Assembly (NCBI GenBank): GCA_016719635.1
Contig: JADJYT010000001.1
Coordinates: 124,001 to 188,000 of the forward strand
DNA: 64,000 bases
Source of the DNA: Sphingobacteriales bacterium
Lineage (GTDB): Bacteria > Bacteroidota > Bacteroidia > Chitinophagales > JADIYW01
Direction of reading: 5' to 3'
Shown: in pieces, positions 17,631 to 26,377 of the stretch
How the letters are laid out: each line of letters opens with the position of its first letter
Numbering within the stretch: position 1 is the stretch's first letter
Translations under genes and position numbers: made by a program
The notes under the pieces: model-generated
What the model saw: only the letters and a program-made list of their open reading frames with translations
Database searches by the model: none
Told to the model about the DNA's origin: nothing

Positions 17631-18872
17631 TCATTGATTTCCTTTAGGTTTCGAGTGGCTGTTGCGTCCGTTTTTTCTAAATGGCTTTTTTTGAGAAAAT
17701 TTCCGGACTTCTCTCTTTTGAGGAGCATATTCAGGAGCTTTTCCCAATTCAACCGGAACTGATTCCTTAGGAACCAGGTATTCCAGCAATTCTTCTATTT
17801 GTAACAATTTCTTTTGCTCAGCTTCACTTACCAGTGTTATGGCCTTACCTTCTGAAGCGGCTCTGGCGGTTCTGCCGATTCTGTGAACATAGTCTTCCCC
17901 GTCATGCGGTACATCATAATTGATGACCAGGTCTATGTCTTCTATGTCAATTCCTCTGGATAATATATCCGTTGCGACCAGTATTGGTGTCTTGTTATTT
18001 CTGAAATTCAATAATACCTGTTCTCTTTGACTTTGCTCCAGGTCAGAGTGAATTTCTTCATTGTGAATACCCGCTCTGATTAGTTCTCTGCTTAACTTCT
18101 TTACATTTTCCTTTTTGGAGCAAAAAACGACCACTTTCTTGTAAGCTTTATCTTTTAAAATCATTTTGATCAGCGGAATTTTCTGCGGTTCATAGATGAT
18201 GTATGCCCTTTGTATTATTTTTTCAGGAGGTTTGGAAATGGAAATATTGATTTGTTCCGGATTTTTCAAAATCTTTAAACCCAGTTGCCTTATTTTTGGC
18301 GGCATAGTGGCTGAAAATAAAAGTGTCTGACGATTATCCGGCAGATAGGTGATGATCTTCATGATATCATCAAAGAAACCCATGTCGAGCATACGGTCAG
18401 CTTCATCCAAGATTAGGTGTTTCAGGCCTTTTGTTTTCACATATCCGGATGCCAGATGACTGATCATTCTTCCCGGGGTACAGATGACAAAATCTACTCC
18501 ATGGGAAAGTGCTTTCTTTTCTGTTTCAAATGAAGATCCGTCGCCGCCGCCATAAACAGCAATAGAGCTGACAGGAGTAAAGTAAGAGAATGCTTCCAGG
18601 TTTTGTTCTATCTGAACAGCCAACTCACGGGTTGGAACGATGACCAATGCATTTATTTCGTCTTCATGTTTTTCCGCGGTAATCAATTCATGAATGATGG
18701 GCAGCAGAAATGCAGCCGTCTTGCCGGTGCCGGTTTGTGCAGAAGCGATTAAGTCTTTCCCTGCCTGTATGATAGGAATCACCTGTTCCTGAACAGGTGT
18801 GGCATAACGATAGTTCATGGCGTCAATTCCTTCCAGTAAGCGTGTATCAAATTCAAATTCTTTAAAGTCCAA
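17631..18872 (-). CDS. DEAD-box RNA helicase, RhlE-like
   Basis: A 413-residue superfamily 2 helicase with motifs in order: Q-motif RYATPVQEQVIPII, motif I SAQTGTGKTAAFLLP (about 43-57), Ia PTRELAVQ, II LDEADRMLDMGFFDD, III FSATMPP, IV/V ATDILSRGIDIEDIDLVINYD and VI HRIGRTARA. The C terminus after about 375 is a short basic tail (RKFSQKKPFRKNGRNSHSKP), as in RhlE-type enzymes involved in ribosome assembly or RNA decay. ATP-dependent RNA unwinding is expected. It stands alone on the minus strand, 88 bp from the transglycosylase gene stop. Confidence 0.93.
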   Translation of the reverse strand: MDFKEFEFDTRLLEGIDAMNYRYATPVQEQVIPIIQAGKDLIASAQTGTGKTAAFLLPIIHELITAEKHEDEINALVIVPTRELAVQIEQNLEAFSYFTPVSSIAVYGGGDGSSFETEKKALSHGVDFVICTPGRMISHLASGYVKTKGLKHLILDEADRMLDMGFFDDIMKIITYLPDNRQTLLFSATMPPKIRQLGLKILKNPEQINISISKPPEKIIQRAYIIYEPQKIPLIKMILKDKAYKKVVVFCSKKENVKKLSRELIRAGIHNEEIHSDLEQSQREQVLLNFRNNKTPILVATDILSRGIDIEDIDLVINYDVPHDGEDYVHRIGRTARAASEGKAITLVSEAEQKKLLQIEELLEYLVPKESVPVELGKAPEYAPQKREVRKFSQKKPFRKNGRNSHSKPKGNQ

Positions 18873-18960
18873 TTTTGCCGGTCGTTTAAGATTAAAAACA
18901 CGAAGATACTCAAATAACCAGATTTAGTGAGAAATGTTTGATAAACAAATGCTGATACTG

Positions 18961-20772
18961 CTACCTGTTCCTGGGTTTCAATTTGTTGAACTCATAATCC
19001 TGCTTTGGTGCCAGTTGATTCGATCGGGTGGTTTGAAACAATTGATTCCTTTTCCGGAAGAGTTGTTTTCCGGTGTCAGCGGCGGCGGAATTCTCTCTTT
19101 TTACAAAAATTTCTTTTCCGGACTTATCAAACGGATTTCTGCCAGTGTTTTTAGGTACCAGTTCTGTATTTTCATTGAATAATTTGTGAGATAAAAACAA
19201 CTCCCTTCTGGCAGAACGGGCTATAAGTCCCTGACTAGGGTTATAATACCCTTCAATCCCGTCAAATGATACATTTTCCACTTGTTCCAGTCTGAAGGTT
19301 TTGGAAACCTTAGTGGCGGTAGTCAGATTGATCTTATTTCTGTAGTCAAAATATTTTTTAACAATATTGCGGACGTAATTGAATGGTTCCTGTCCGCGGC
19401 AATAACCATACTTTACCACAGGATCATTGTAAAACCTGGGATTTGACTTATAGAGCATAAAATATTCGACAGAGCCATCCCATTTGTCTTTAGGATATCC
19501 GTTTTTTTCTGCCAGCCTGGCAGCATCTGCCACGTGTCCCGGACCGGCATTATAGGAGGCCAGGATGAATTTTATCCGTTGCGTAAAATCCGGAATCGAA
19601 TTCCATATTTGTTCTAACTGCTTCAGGTAATCTGTTCCACCTTGGATGTTTTTTTCCGGTACATATACCTCACTGCTGTAAACACCGACCTGCCGGGCTG
19701 TTCCGGGCATCAGCTGCATCAGGCCCTGTGCACCGCACCACGACCTTGCATATGGGTTAAATTTGGATTCCTGATGTATGACAGCCGCTATCAGTCTCCA
19801 GTCCCAGTTTATTCTCCTGGCATAGCGCTGAATAATGGCATCGAAGTTTGAAATCATTCCCTGCTGTATGCCTGATTCTTCATCATATCCAGAGGCGATA
19901 TTTTTATTTTCCTTGAAATATTTATCATACAATTCAGCAAATGCTTTTTCTCCCGACATATTTTTTAGCCATATATTCAGCTCATTCAACAATTCAGTTG
20001 AATTCTTCCGTACTGCCCAATGCAATTGCTGCTGCCTGCTGACCGTCGTATTGACATCAAGATTGGAAAAATAGGACTGGTTTACCAGAGCAATATCCTT
20101 ATTGGCAATCGTATAATCGATTTCTCCGTTAGAAATGGCTTCCATGATTTCGTCTATGCTCCGGTCATCACTCAAAATACGCACATCAATGTTGATTCCT
20201 AACGTATCGGAAAGTTCTTTTAACTGATTGTAATACGCCGAGTTTTCAGGGACATATACAATCTTATCAGATAACTCTGATGGTGACTGTATCAGTGTGT
20301 CATGTTTAACCGTGCTGTCAACCGGGCTGATGATTCTTCCAGGTTTTCGCTGCACGATAACCTGTTCCACATTTCTATATCCGTTGGTTAATGCCACCTG
20401 CTGTTTTATCTTGTTGCTGACCAGTAATCCGTTTGCTATGATATCGCCTTTCCCTTCATTCAGTAAATTATAAGGGTCTTCATCTGCCTTTGTTATCACC
20501 AATTCCAGTTTAACATCCAAGGCATCTGCAAATTTCCGGATCAATTCATACTCAAAACCTAAACGCTGGCCCTTATAGAAAAAATAACTGATCGAGTTAT
20601 ACTCCATAATGACACGCAGTACTCCACGCTCCTTTATTTCGCTTATGTCAACATCAACAGTCGGTTCTGTAACTGTATTTTTACGAATCTGATAATCGGC
20701 CAGCCATCTTACTGCAAAAAAGGCGAGAATAGTAAAAAGAGTAAGCAATATCCAATTGCGGGTAGTGTTCAA
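18961..20772 (-). CDS. MltF-like membrane-bound lytic murein transglycosylase
   Basis: A 603-residue protein. One N-terminal membrane segment (NWILLTLFTILAFFAVRW) precedes a periplasmic solute-binding type 3 domain (about 45-285; GVLRVIMEYNSISYFFYKGQ, GFEYELIRKFADALDV). An SLT lysozyme-like domain follows (about 315-460; AVIHQESKFNPYARSW with the catalytic Glu, GAQGLMQLMPGTARQVG, ILASYNAGPGHV). This SBP-SLT order defines MltF, which cleaves the glycan strand to anhydro-muropeptides. A further 110-residue C-terminal tail, polar and basic, is not part of the usual architecture. It is 5 bp downstream of a lipoprotein gene on the same strand and is probably co-transcribed with it. Confidence 0.9.
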   Translation of the reverse strand: MNTTRNWILLTLFTILAFFAVRWLADYQIRKNTVTEPTVDVDISEIKERGVLRVIMEYNSISYFFYKGQRLGFEYELIRKFADALDVKLELVITKADEDPYNLLNEGKGDIIANGLLVSNKIKQQVALTNGYRNVEQVIVQRKPGRIISPVDSTVKHDTLIQSPSELSDKIVYVPENSAYYNQLKELSDTLGINIDVRILSDDRSIDEIMEAISNGEIDYTIANKDIALVNQSYFSNLDVNTTVSRQQQLHWAVRKNSTELLNELNIWLKNMSGEKAFAELYDKYFKENKNIASGYDEESGIQQGMISNFDAIIQRYARRINWDWRLIAAVIHQESKFNPYARSWCGAQGLMQLMPGTARQVGVYSSEVYVPEKNIQGGTDYLKQLEQIWNSIPDFTQRIKFILASYNAGPGHVADAARLAEKNGYPKDKWDGSVEYFMLYKSNPRFYNDPVVKYGYCRGQEPFNYVRNIVKKYFDYRNKINLTTATKVSKTFRLEQVENVSFDGIEGYYNPSQGLIARSARRELFLSHKLFNENTELVPKNTGRNPFDKSGKEIFVKRENSAAADTGKQLFRKRNQLFQTTRSNQLAPKQDYEFNKLKPRNR

Positions 20773-20777
20773 GAGAA

Positions 20778-21539
20778 TTAAAATGAAATGGTGTTAGCGA
20801 TGGTGCATTTTTGTCTGAGCGTGTCTTTTTCCGCAGCAAACGGGTAACATTTAATCGTTACCTTTTTCATATTGGATGACAATATAGCATTTGGATTGGC
20901 TGCCTGTGTGATTTTTTTCTCAAATTCATAAACGGAACTGTAAGATACTGAACCAAACAACTGATCCAGTGAAAAAGGAAGCAGGGTTTCTGAACTTTTT
21001 TTAGACTCTTTGGTGAAATCACCCGATTTTCCAATGATCGATTTGGAATCAATTTCTTCATTTCGAATCAACTGATTTCCCTTCCATTGAAAATAAACAA
21101 TATCCGGTTTCCTGTCTGTTGCCGTATCATCCTCGAACAATCTGTTCATGGCACTGTTCAGCGCATCCATATTTTTGAAATTGAAAGACAGACCAAATTT
21201 ATTGTTTATGGTATCTTCTACGGTTTTCACACTGCTGATGCCTTCAATCTTTATTAACTTTCTTCTGGTGAATTCAAAATTATTGCTCAGCTTCTCATTG
21301 GATGATCTTTTAGCACGCGGGTTTTTGTCGGAATTATCATCTGATTTTCCATTTTCAAACATAGACATCATTGATTTGAGGTCACCCAGGCTAACGGTAA
21401 AGGAAAAGTTGCCGGAACCATCTTTCTTAAAATACAGATTTTCCTGCAGGTCAAAACAGGCGCTGCAGCCAAATACACTGAGCAGCAGAATCGACAATTT
21501 TAGCAGACGGTTTTGCATGTTAAAAAAGAATTTTCTCAA
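20778..21539 (-). CDS. Lipoprotein of unknown function
   Basis: A 253-residue protein with a lipoprotein signal peptide: SILLLSVFGC near residues 16-25, with a second Cys shortly after (CSAC). It continues FDLQENLYFKKDGSGNFSFTVSLGDLKSMM, a pattern seen in Bacteroidota lipoproteins that begin with a beta-strand domain carrying KxDGSG. No enzymatic motif is visible. An internal ATG at residue 8 (MQNRLLKL) is an equally good start. The stop lies 5 bp from the MltF-like gene, so the product may be a periplasmic partner of that enzyme; this is inferred from position only. Confidence 0.7.
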   Translation of the reverse strand: MRKFFFNMQNRLLKLSILLLSVFGCSACFDLQENLYFKKDGSGNFSFTVSLGDLKSMMSMFENGKSDDNSDKNPRAKRSSNEKLSNNFEFTRRKLIKIEGISSVKTVEDTINNKFGLSFNFKNMDALNSAMNRLFEDDTATDRKPDIVYFQWKGNQLIRNEEIDSKSIIGKSGDFTKESKKSSETLLPFSLDQLFGSVSYSSVYEFEKKITQAANPNAILSSNMKKVTIKCYPFAAEKDTLRQKCTIANTISF

Positions 21540-21614
21540 ATATGCGAATTGTAGAGAGAATATTCAATTTTTTTATCGTAAATTTTGTTATGATAAGACC
21601 AAACGGATCGCTGT

Positions 21615-22043
21615 ATGGATGAGATTTTAGATGAAAAAACCTACGAGACAAGAGTGGTGCAATATGCACCTTTTTCATTGCGGACTGCTGCACTCTTGGC
21701 AGATATCCTTCTCTTTATTATGCTGTCCTGTGGTATTTACCTGCTATACAGCGAATCGCCGGACTATTGGACTTTTGTTACAATCAACTGGTGGAAAATC
21801 GGACTGTCGGTTTCTTTGTATTTCCTGTATTTTGAAGGGAGTGAAAGCCAGGGTACATTAGGTAAACAAATTCTTCAGATCCGGGTTCTGAAAGAAAATA
21901 AACTGGATATAAATTTCACGGATGCCGCTAAACATTATATCCTTTCCCTTCTTTTATTTTTCGGCTATTTTCTTCTGCTCACGAATGACAAATACCAGAC
22001 ACTGGCAGATAAATTATGCCATATTACCATCATCAGAAAGTAA
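21615..22043 (+). CDS. RDD family membrane protein
   Basis: A 142-residue protein with an RDD-type first helix (APFSLRTAALLADILLFIMLS, with the R and D of the family), a second segment at about 62-80 (WKIGLSVSLYFLYFEG) and a third at about 108-125. QGTLGKQILQIRVLK between helices 2 and 3 is the family signature (GxTxGKxxLxIRV). A role in ion or small-molecule transport is often proposed for RDD proteins, but function here is unknown. It is flanked by minus-strand genes on both sides and is therefore its own transcription unit; it converges on the next gene with a 9-bp gap. Confidence 0.8.
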   Translation: MDEILDEKTYETRVVQYAPFSLRTAALLADILLFIMLSCGIYLLYSESPDYWTFVTINWWKIGLSVSLYFLYFEGSESQGTLGKQILQIRVLKENKLDINFTDAAKHYILSLLLFFGYFLLLTNDKYQTLADKLCHITIIRK

Positions 22044-22052
22044 GGCAGTTTT

Positions 22053-23585
22053 TTACTGTTTGGATGGAAGGGGTTGTAAATTCACCGACTTATAGACCGG
22101 CTTTTTCACAGTCGTCTTAATGGCAATGGTTGAAGCAGCAAAGCCTTCTTTCGAAATTTCAAACGTATAGTTTGAGTTTGTATCCAGCAGCAAAAATAGT
22201 CTTTGGGAATAGCTGTTTTCTGAAAGCAGCGTATCCTCTTTTTTAACCGTTACCTTGATTTCTTCTGCAGGTTTACCGTCGCACAATAAGTTCAGTTCGA
22301 GCGGCACATCGAGGTATTCGAAGCTGTAAATATCATCACTTCCTTCCCCTCCGATACGGTTAGAGGAGAAAAAGCCTTTTTCATAATTGCCGTCCAGAAA
22401 AAATCCAAAGTCGTCGGTAGCACCGTTGAATGGCTTTCCGATGTTTTCCGGCTTTCCGAACTCACCCAGCTTATTGGGTGCACATTTAAAGATATCCATG
22501 CCGCCATAACCCGGCAGTCCGTTCGATGAAAAGTACAGGGTGCCGTCAGCATGTATGAACGGATAGCGTTCGTCCCCGGGCGTGTTGATGTTTTTTCCCG
22601 CATTTTTTGGCTTACTCCATTTACCGTTCTGACAGGTGGAATAATAAATATCCTTTCCCCCATAACCGCCGCCTCTGTCGGAGGTGAAAAACAAGATGTC
22701 ACCGGAACGGTTGATGCTCGGGAAGGCGCAGGAATATTCGACATCATTCAGTTCGAGTTCTTTGATGTCTTTCCAGCTATCGCCGCTTTTTTTAGCGGAA
22801 AATATCTTTAATGTCACATCGCCCTTTTTGTTGGTGATGGCATCGCCGTACTGGAAATTATTTTTGGTGAAATAGATAATGTCTTTTGTGGTGTCCACAC
22901 AGGCCGGCCCGCTGTTGTAATTTTTCGTGTTAACGGTACCCTTTAAAGGTGCAATGGAAATGACCGAATCATTCAGGAGTTTGGCAATAAAAACTTCCTG
23001 AAAACCGCTGCCGGAGGTGCCGTTGATTTTTCCCTGACGGGTGCTTGTGAAAAGCAGGCCGTCTTCGTATGGAACTGCACAGAAATCCGATCCTGAGGAG
23101 TTCAATTGTTTACTGTTTTTATAGGCTATCTTCCGTTCCGTCAGTATGCCCGTACCTGATTTTTCGCAGGATTGTAATAATGTCCGCGCTACAACCGTAT
23201 CGCTGTCGGGTTTCAGTGCCAAATATTTTTTTAGCCAAATTTTAGCTTCACTGTATTTCTCATTGGTCATCAGCAACTGACCGTAATACAGAAAAGATTT
23301 GGGGATGGCATTTTTGTCCGCTACAACCAGTGCGAAATAGTGTTCCGCATTTTCATAATCATTGATTTTACGGTAGCATTCAGCGATTTTCCGGATAGCG
23401 CGTATATTGCCTTTGTCGGCTATGGGCTTATATAATTCAGCAGCCTGCGCATATTTGTAATCAGCAAACAGCTTATCCGCTTTGTCCATCTGGGCAAAAA
23501 GGGGATAGGTAAACAGACAAAAGATAACAGCCGTTAATACTTTGCTGAAGTTTTGTAATATGCGGATAGAAGATTGCTGCTCCAT
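22053..23585 (-). CDS. TPR-PD40 propeller protein, PorE-like but without the OmpA domain
   Basis: A 510-residue protein with a signal peptide (about 1-32, ends YPLFAQ) and TPR-like helices at about 33-150 (ADKLFADYKYAQAAELY, AIRKIAECYRKINDYENAEHY). A WD40-like PD40 beta-propeller spans about 170-425, with repeated blades such as GDILFFTSDRGGGYGGKDIYYS, GTLYFSSNGLPGYGGMDIFK and GFFSSNRIGGEGSDDIYSF. A carboxypeptidase-regulatory-like domain ends the chain. This order matches PorE-type and OmpA-family envelope proteins of Bacteroidota, but the usual C-terminal OmpA peptidoglycan-binding domain is absent and there is no lipobox. An envelope scaffold role is inferred. It overlaps the metallo-hydrolase stop by 1 bp. 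Confidence 0.78.
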   Translation of the reverse strand: MEQQSSIRILQNFSKVLTAVIFCLFTYPLFAQMDKADKLFADYKYAQAAELYKPIADKGNIRAIRKIAECYRKINDYENAEHYFALVVADKNAIPKSFLYYGQLLMTNEKYSEAKIWLKKYLALKPDSDTVVARTLLQSCEKSGTGILTERKIAYKNSKQLNSSGSDFCAVPYEDGLLFTSTRQGKINGTSGSGFQEVFIAKLLNDSVISIAPLKGTVNTKNYNSGPACVDTTKDIIYFTKNNFQYGDAITNKKGDVTLKIFSAKKSGDSWKDIKELELNDVEYSCAFPSINRSGDILFFTSDRGGGYGGKDIYYSTCQNGKWSKPKNAGKNINTPGDERYPFIHADGTLYFSSNGLPGYGGMDIFKCAPNKLGEFGKPENIGKPFNGATDDFGFFLDGNYEKGFFSSNRIGGEGSDDIYSFEYLDVPLELNLLCDGKPAEEIKVTVKKEDTLLSENSYSQRLFLLLDTNSNYTFEISKEGFAASTIAIKTTVKKPVYKSVNLQPLPSKQ

Positions 23586-24421
23586 TAAATGTCTTCCAGT
23601 TTCAGTAACTCATCAAATTCTATGCCCTTCTCCGTCCGTTTGAGTGTGCAACACTCGATGTCCTTATCGTGTTCGAAATATAGGATATGATCGTTCTCGT
23701 AAGCCTTTTCAAGAAAAATAGATTTTTCCTTTAACGTGTCCATCGGGCGGATGTCGTAGGCCATAATATAGGGCAACCGTATATGATGGTGGGATGGAAT
23801 CAAATCCGCACAGTAGGAGATGGTCTGTTTTTTCTTGTAGATATGGCATAGCATCATGGACTCCGTATGTCCGAAGACATATTCTATTTCCATGTTTTCC
23901 ATGGCCAGTTCTTCATTTTCGGTGAATTTCAGTTTTCCGGAATTGAAGATGGTGGTCAGGTACTCTTTAAGGTAAGACGCTTTTTCACGCGCATTCGGAT
24001 TCAGTGCGGATTTCCATTGTATATAGGACGACCAGTGCGTGGCATTCGGGAAGCGGAGCGTAGGTTTACCGCTGCCGTCATCTTTCAATGCACCGATGCA
24101 ATGGTCGAAATGAAGATGTGTCAGGAATACATCGGTGATATCCGTAGGAGCATAGCCGTGTCTTTTCAGTGATTTTTCAAGTGTGTCATCGCCGAACGGC
24201 TGGTACCGACTGCGGTACGTTTCGTCCACAAAATCACCCATGCCGGTATCGATGAGTACAAGCCGGTTATTGTCTTCCACCATCAGGCAACGCATGGCCC
24301 AGGTGCACATATTGTTTTCATCGGGTGGGTTCAGTTTATGCCAGATGGTTTTCGGTACGACGCCGAACATCGCGCCTCCGTCGAGTTTAAAATAACCGGT
24401 ATCAATCGTAAACAGTTTCAT
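23585..24421 (-). CDS. MBL-fold metallo-hydrolase
   Basis: A 278-residue metallo-beta-lactamase-fold protein if started at the ATG at 24421 (MKLFTIDTGYFKLDGGAMFG). An upstream ATG at 24445 would add eight residues that do not look like family sequence. The metal-binding motif THLHFDHCIG is present, together with LVLIDTGMGD and the later VFGHTESMMLCHI, SYCADLIPSHHH and YFEHD, which supply the other zinc ligands. Family members of this subgroup include lactonases and other hydrolases; the substrate cannot be told. A TATCTTTG -7 box lies 5 bp upstream of this ATG, which supports the chosen start. Confidence 0.85.
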   Translation of the reverse strand: MKLFTIDTGYFKLDGGAMFGVVPKTIWHKLNPPDENNMCTWAMRCLMVEDNNRLVLIDTGMGDFVDETYRSRYQPFGDDTLEKSLKRHGYAPTDITDVFLTHLHFDHCIGALKDDGSGKPTLRFPNATHWSSYIQWKSALNPNAREKASYLKEYLTTIFNSGKLKFTENEELAMENMEIEYVFGHTESMMLCHIYKKKQTISYCADLIPSHHHIRLPYIMAYDIRPMDTLKEKSIFLEKAYENDHILYFEHDKDIECCTLKRTEKGIEFDELLKLEDI

Positions 24422-24426
24422 AGGTA

Positions 24427-24434
24427 CAAAGATA
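24427..24434 (-). promoter_or_regulatory. -7 box upstream of the MBL-fold gene
   Basis: On the minus strand TATCTTTG (24434 to 24427) matches TAnnTTTG exactly. It lies 5 bp before the ATG at 24421. No clear -33 TTG is found at 19-20 bp. It implies a very short 5' leader. Confidence 0.45.
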
Positions 24435-24477
24435 GTAAGATACATGAATTTGTTCTACACCATAGAAAAACAGGTCA

Positions 24478-24789
24478 CTACATCGTACTAATTACTTCAT
24501 AAATCCTTCTTTGGGCGGTAAAGCTGTCACCGAACTGCACCACTACATCTTGTCGCAGGCGAAGGGCGTGTCTGTCAAGATAGTACTGCAATTTTTCCAT
24601 GGATTCAGCACTGTACTGGATGACATACTGTTCGGCATTGTCAGAGCCGGACTCGGTTTGTTTAAGCATCTGACAAGATACAAAGCAGCCTGTTTGCATC
24701 ACGTCGTTCAGGTGTTTCTGCTGCATGAATTTCAACCACGCGGCCGATGCCGTCTGCTGTATGGTAATGTAAACAGAATAAATTATCAT
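24478..24789 (-). CDS. DUF4286 family protein
   Basis: A 103-residue protein matching the small DUF4286 family of Bacteroidota: MIIYSVYITI at the start, WLKFMQQKHLNDVMQTGCF, then YVIQYSAESMEKLQYYLD and a C-terminal LRQDVVVQFGDSFTAQRRIYEV. It is cytosolic with no membrane segment. The beta-alpha-beta pattern suggests a ferredoxin-like (dimeric alpha-beta barrel) fold. Function is unknown. It sits alone between the metallo-hydrolase and queD genes, all on the minus strand, with gaps of 56 bp and 124 bp. Confidence 0.8.
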   Translation of the reverse strand: MIIYSVYITIQQTASAAWLKFMQQKHLNDVMQTGCFVSCQMLKQTESGSDNAEQYVIQYSAESMEKLQYYLDRHALRLRQDVVVQFGDSFTAQRRIYEVISTM

Positions 24790-24913
24790 GCCCGTAAAGT
24801 TAGATAATATTGCAAATCTATTAATCTCCCTGATTCCAGCTTAGCCGGCCTGACTTCGACCGGAAATGGGCATATTTATTTTTATCCTGTTAAAAGGATT
24901 TGATTTCTCAGGT

Positions 24914-25339
24914 TCATTTAATCCACTCGGCATAAGAACTGCTGGTTTCATATAATTTAAGCTTGGACAGTTGCATCTCTTCCGATAGTATGGCATTCAA
25001 TTCATTTTTGAAATAGAGTATTATATTCTCCGCGCTGGGTTCGAAATCCCATATAATCAGGTTCTCTGCCTCACTAAAAGCTGGATTTTCGTCCATATAT
25101 TCCTTTGACAATACCAGTTTATGGTCGTATCTATGAACAATGGTATCACTGACTATCTTTTTCAAATCCTTAAAATCAACGATAAATCCCGTTTCTTTCA
25201 GGTATGCATTATCATCAGAATGGGCGGTCACCGTAACTTCTAATACGTAGGAATGTCCGTGAATATGCTTACAGGGGCCATCATATCCATGTATGGCATG
25301 CGCCATTTCAAAATGAAATATCTTGGTAACGAATAACAT
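24914..25339 (-). CDS. queD: 6-pyruvoyl-tetrahydropterin synthase / 6-carboxy-tetrahydropterin synthase family
   Basis: A 141-residue member of the PTPS/QueD family. The zinc ligands are visible as H14 (FEMAHAIHG) and H27/H29 (CKHIHGHSYVLEV), the catalytic Cys is probably C23, and the late acidic residue is E131 (KLYETSSSYAEW). YLKETGFIVDFKDLKKIV and the following VHRYDHKLVL also fit the family. QueD makes 6-carboxy-5,6,7,8-tetrahydropterin, the second step of queuosine (preQ0) synthesis. Other que genes are not in the window, so a related pterin role cannot be excluded. A TATTTTTG -7 box lies at 25359-25366 upstream. Confidence 0.88.
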   Translation of the reverse strand: MLFVTKIFHFEMAHAIHGYDGPCKHIHGHSYVLEVTVTAHSDDNAYLKETGFIVDFKDLKKIVSDTIVHRYDHKLVLSKEYMDENPAFSEAENLIIWDFEPSAENIILYFKNELNAILSEEMQLSKLKLYETSSSYAEWIK

Positions 25340-25358
25340 GTTTTTCTTATTGCTGCTG

Positions 25359-25366
25359 CAAAAATA
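25359..25366 (-). promoter_or_regulatory. -7 box of the queD gene
   Basis: On the minus strand TATTTTTG matches TAnnTTTG, 19 bp upstream of the queD ATG. No good TTG occurs at the expected distance, so support is moderate. Confidence 0.4.
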
Positions 25367-25432
25367 CTACAAAGACGTTTAATTTCCGGAAAAATGTATT
25401 TTCATTGAAAATAAAATTTAAACTTCATAAAA

Positions 25433-25458
25433 AAACGGAGTTATCTCGAACTCCGTTT
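25433..25458. terminator. Terminator downstream of the lipoprotein gene
   Basis: A perfect 10-bp stem, AAACGGAGTT (25433-25442) and AACTCCGTTT (25449-25458), encloses a 6-base loop. It lies 32 bp past the stop of the minus-strand lipoprotein gene, with the A-rich left side giving a U-tract in that transcript. Confidence 0.85.
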
Positions 25459-25490
25459 CTGCTACATATGTTAAAAATGGTTTTTGCAGA

Positions 25491-26285
25491 TCAATTGATT
25501 TTTACATATTTAACCACAGCCTGCTCTTTTACAAAAGCATATTTCTTGGTGCTGATGGTTTCGATGATAAAGTTCCACGGACATACTTCCAGAATAGCGG
25601 TAGCATTGCCGCCTGTGGTACCTAATCCGGAAATATCAGATGCGCTGATGGTCACGGAAGATGCGCCGCCGCCCACTCGTTTTAAGATTTGTTTGCTGCC
25701 ATTCAACAACAACACATAAACAGAGTCTGCACTGCTGATTTTACCGGTTAACGAAATAGTCAGGTCGGCAGAAGAAGAGACTGTTTCCGGTAAATCTGCT
25801 TTTCCGCTATAATTGGGGAACGCAGTGGTATGATTGTAGGAAATCGAAGGAACATCTCCATTTCCGGCCACAGACCAGTTGCTGCCGGAGCCGAAGTCAA
25901 GATCCAGGCTTGGAGAGGTATAGTCAAACGCCAGTTTGGTATACGTGTTATTAGATAACTTGTCCAGGGGGTTGGTATTTACACTTACGGCACCGCCATC
26001 CAGGAAGACACCTGAAGAGAAATCATTGCTGAAGGCTGCAACGGCAGTTTCTGCATCAACATCCACAACCGGCAAGGAAATAGGAGGTTTGGGATTGATA
26101 AACTTATTTGGATCGTAAGAAAAACTGGTTCTTAAAGATACCAATGTTCCTTTTACATCACCGGAGAAAGAAGGTGATGGAGCTGATGGTACACCGGTGT
26201 CTGTACTGCTGGATAATTTAGAACATCCGGATGTTGCCAATGCAACCATCAATAAAACGTAGCTGAGAGTTTTTACTGTGCGCAT
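25491..26285 (-). CDS. Lipoprotein of unknown function
   Basis: A 264-residue protein with a lipobox (VALATSGC, Cys at about 21) followed by a Ser/Pro/Thr-rich linker (SKLSSSTDTGVPSAPSPSF). The rest is beta-rich and acid-poor, with SYDPNKFINPKPPISLPVVDVDAETAVAAF and a central GSGNSWSVAGNG-like patch. I do not recognise a family. No enzymatic motif is visible. It is a single-gene unit with a TACATTTG -7 box about 18 bp upstream (26303-26310, minus) and a terminator downstream. Outer-membrane or periplasmic location is inferred from the lipobox. Confidence 0.7.
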   Translation of the reverse strand: MRTVKTLSYVLLMVALATSGCSKLSSSTDTGVPSAPSPSFSGDVKGTLVSLRTSFSYDPNKFINPKPPISLPVVDVDAETAVAAFSNDFSSGVFLDGGAVSVNTNPLDKLSNNTYTKLAFDYTSPSLDLDFGSGSNWSVAGNGDVPSISYNHTTAFPNYSGKADLPETVSSSADLTISLTGKISSADSVYVLLLNGSKQILKRVGGGASSVTISASDISGLGTTGGNATAILEVCPWNFIIETISTKKYAFVKEQAVVKYVKIN

Positions 26286-26377
26286 ATAATTTTGATTTTT
26301 GACAAATGTAACACCTGTCTGTAGAAATGGAAATACGTAATTGGGAGTATCTTAACCTGCGTGCCAGTACGTAGGCG

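Noticed and set aside
24511..24807. Plus-strand open frame antisense to the DUF4286 gene
   Set aside because: It overlaps the recognised minus-strand family gene nearly completely and has no family resemblance, so it is a shadow frame.
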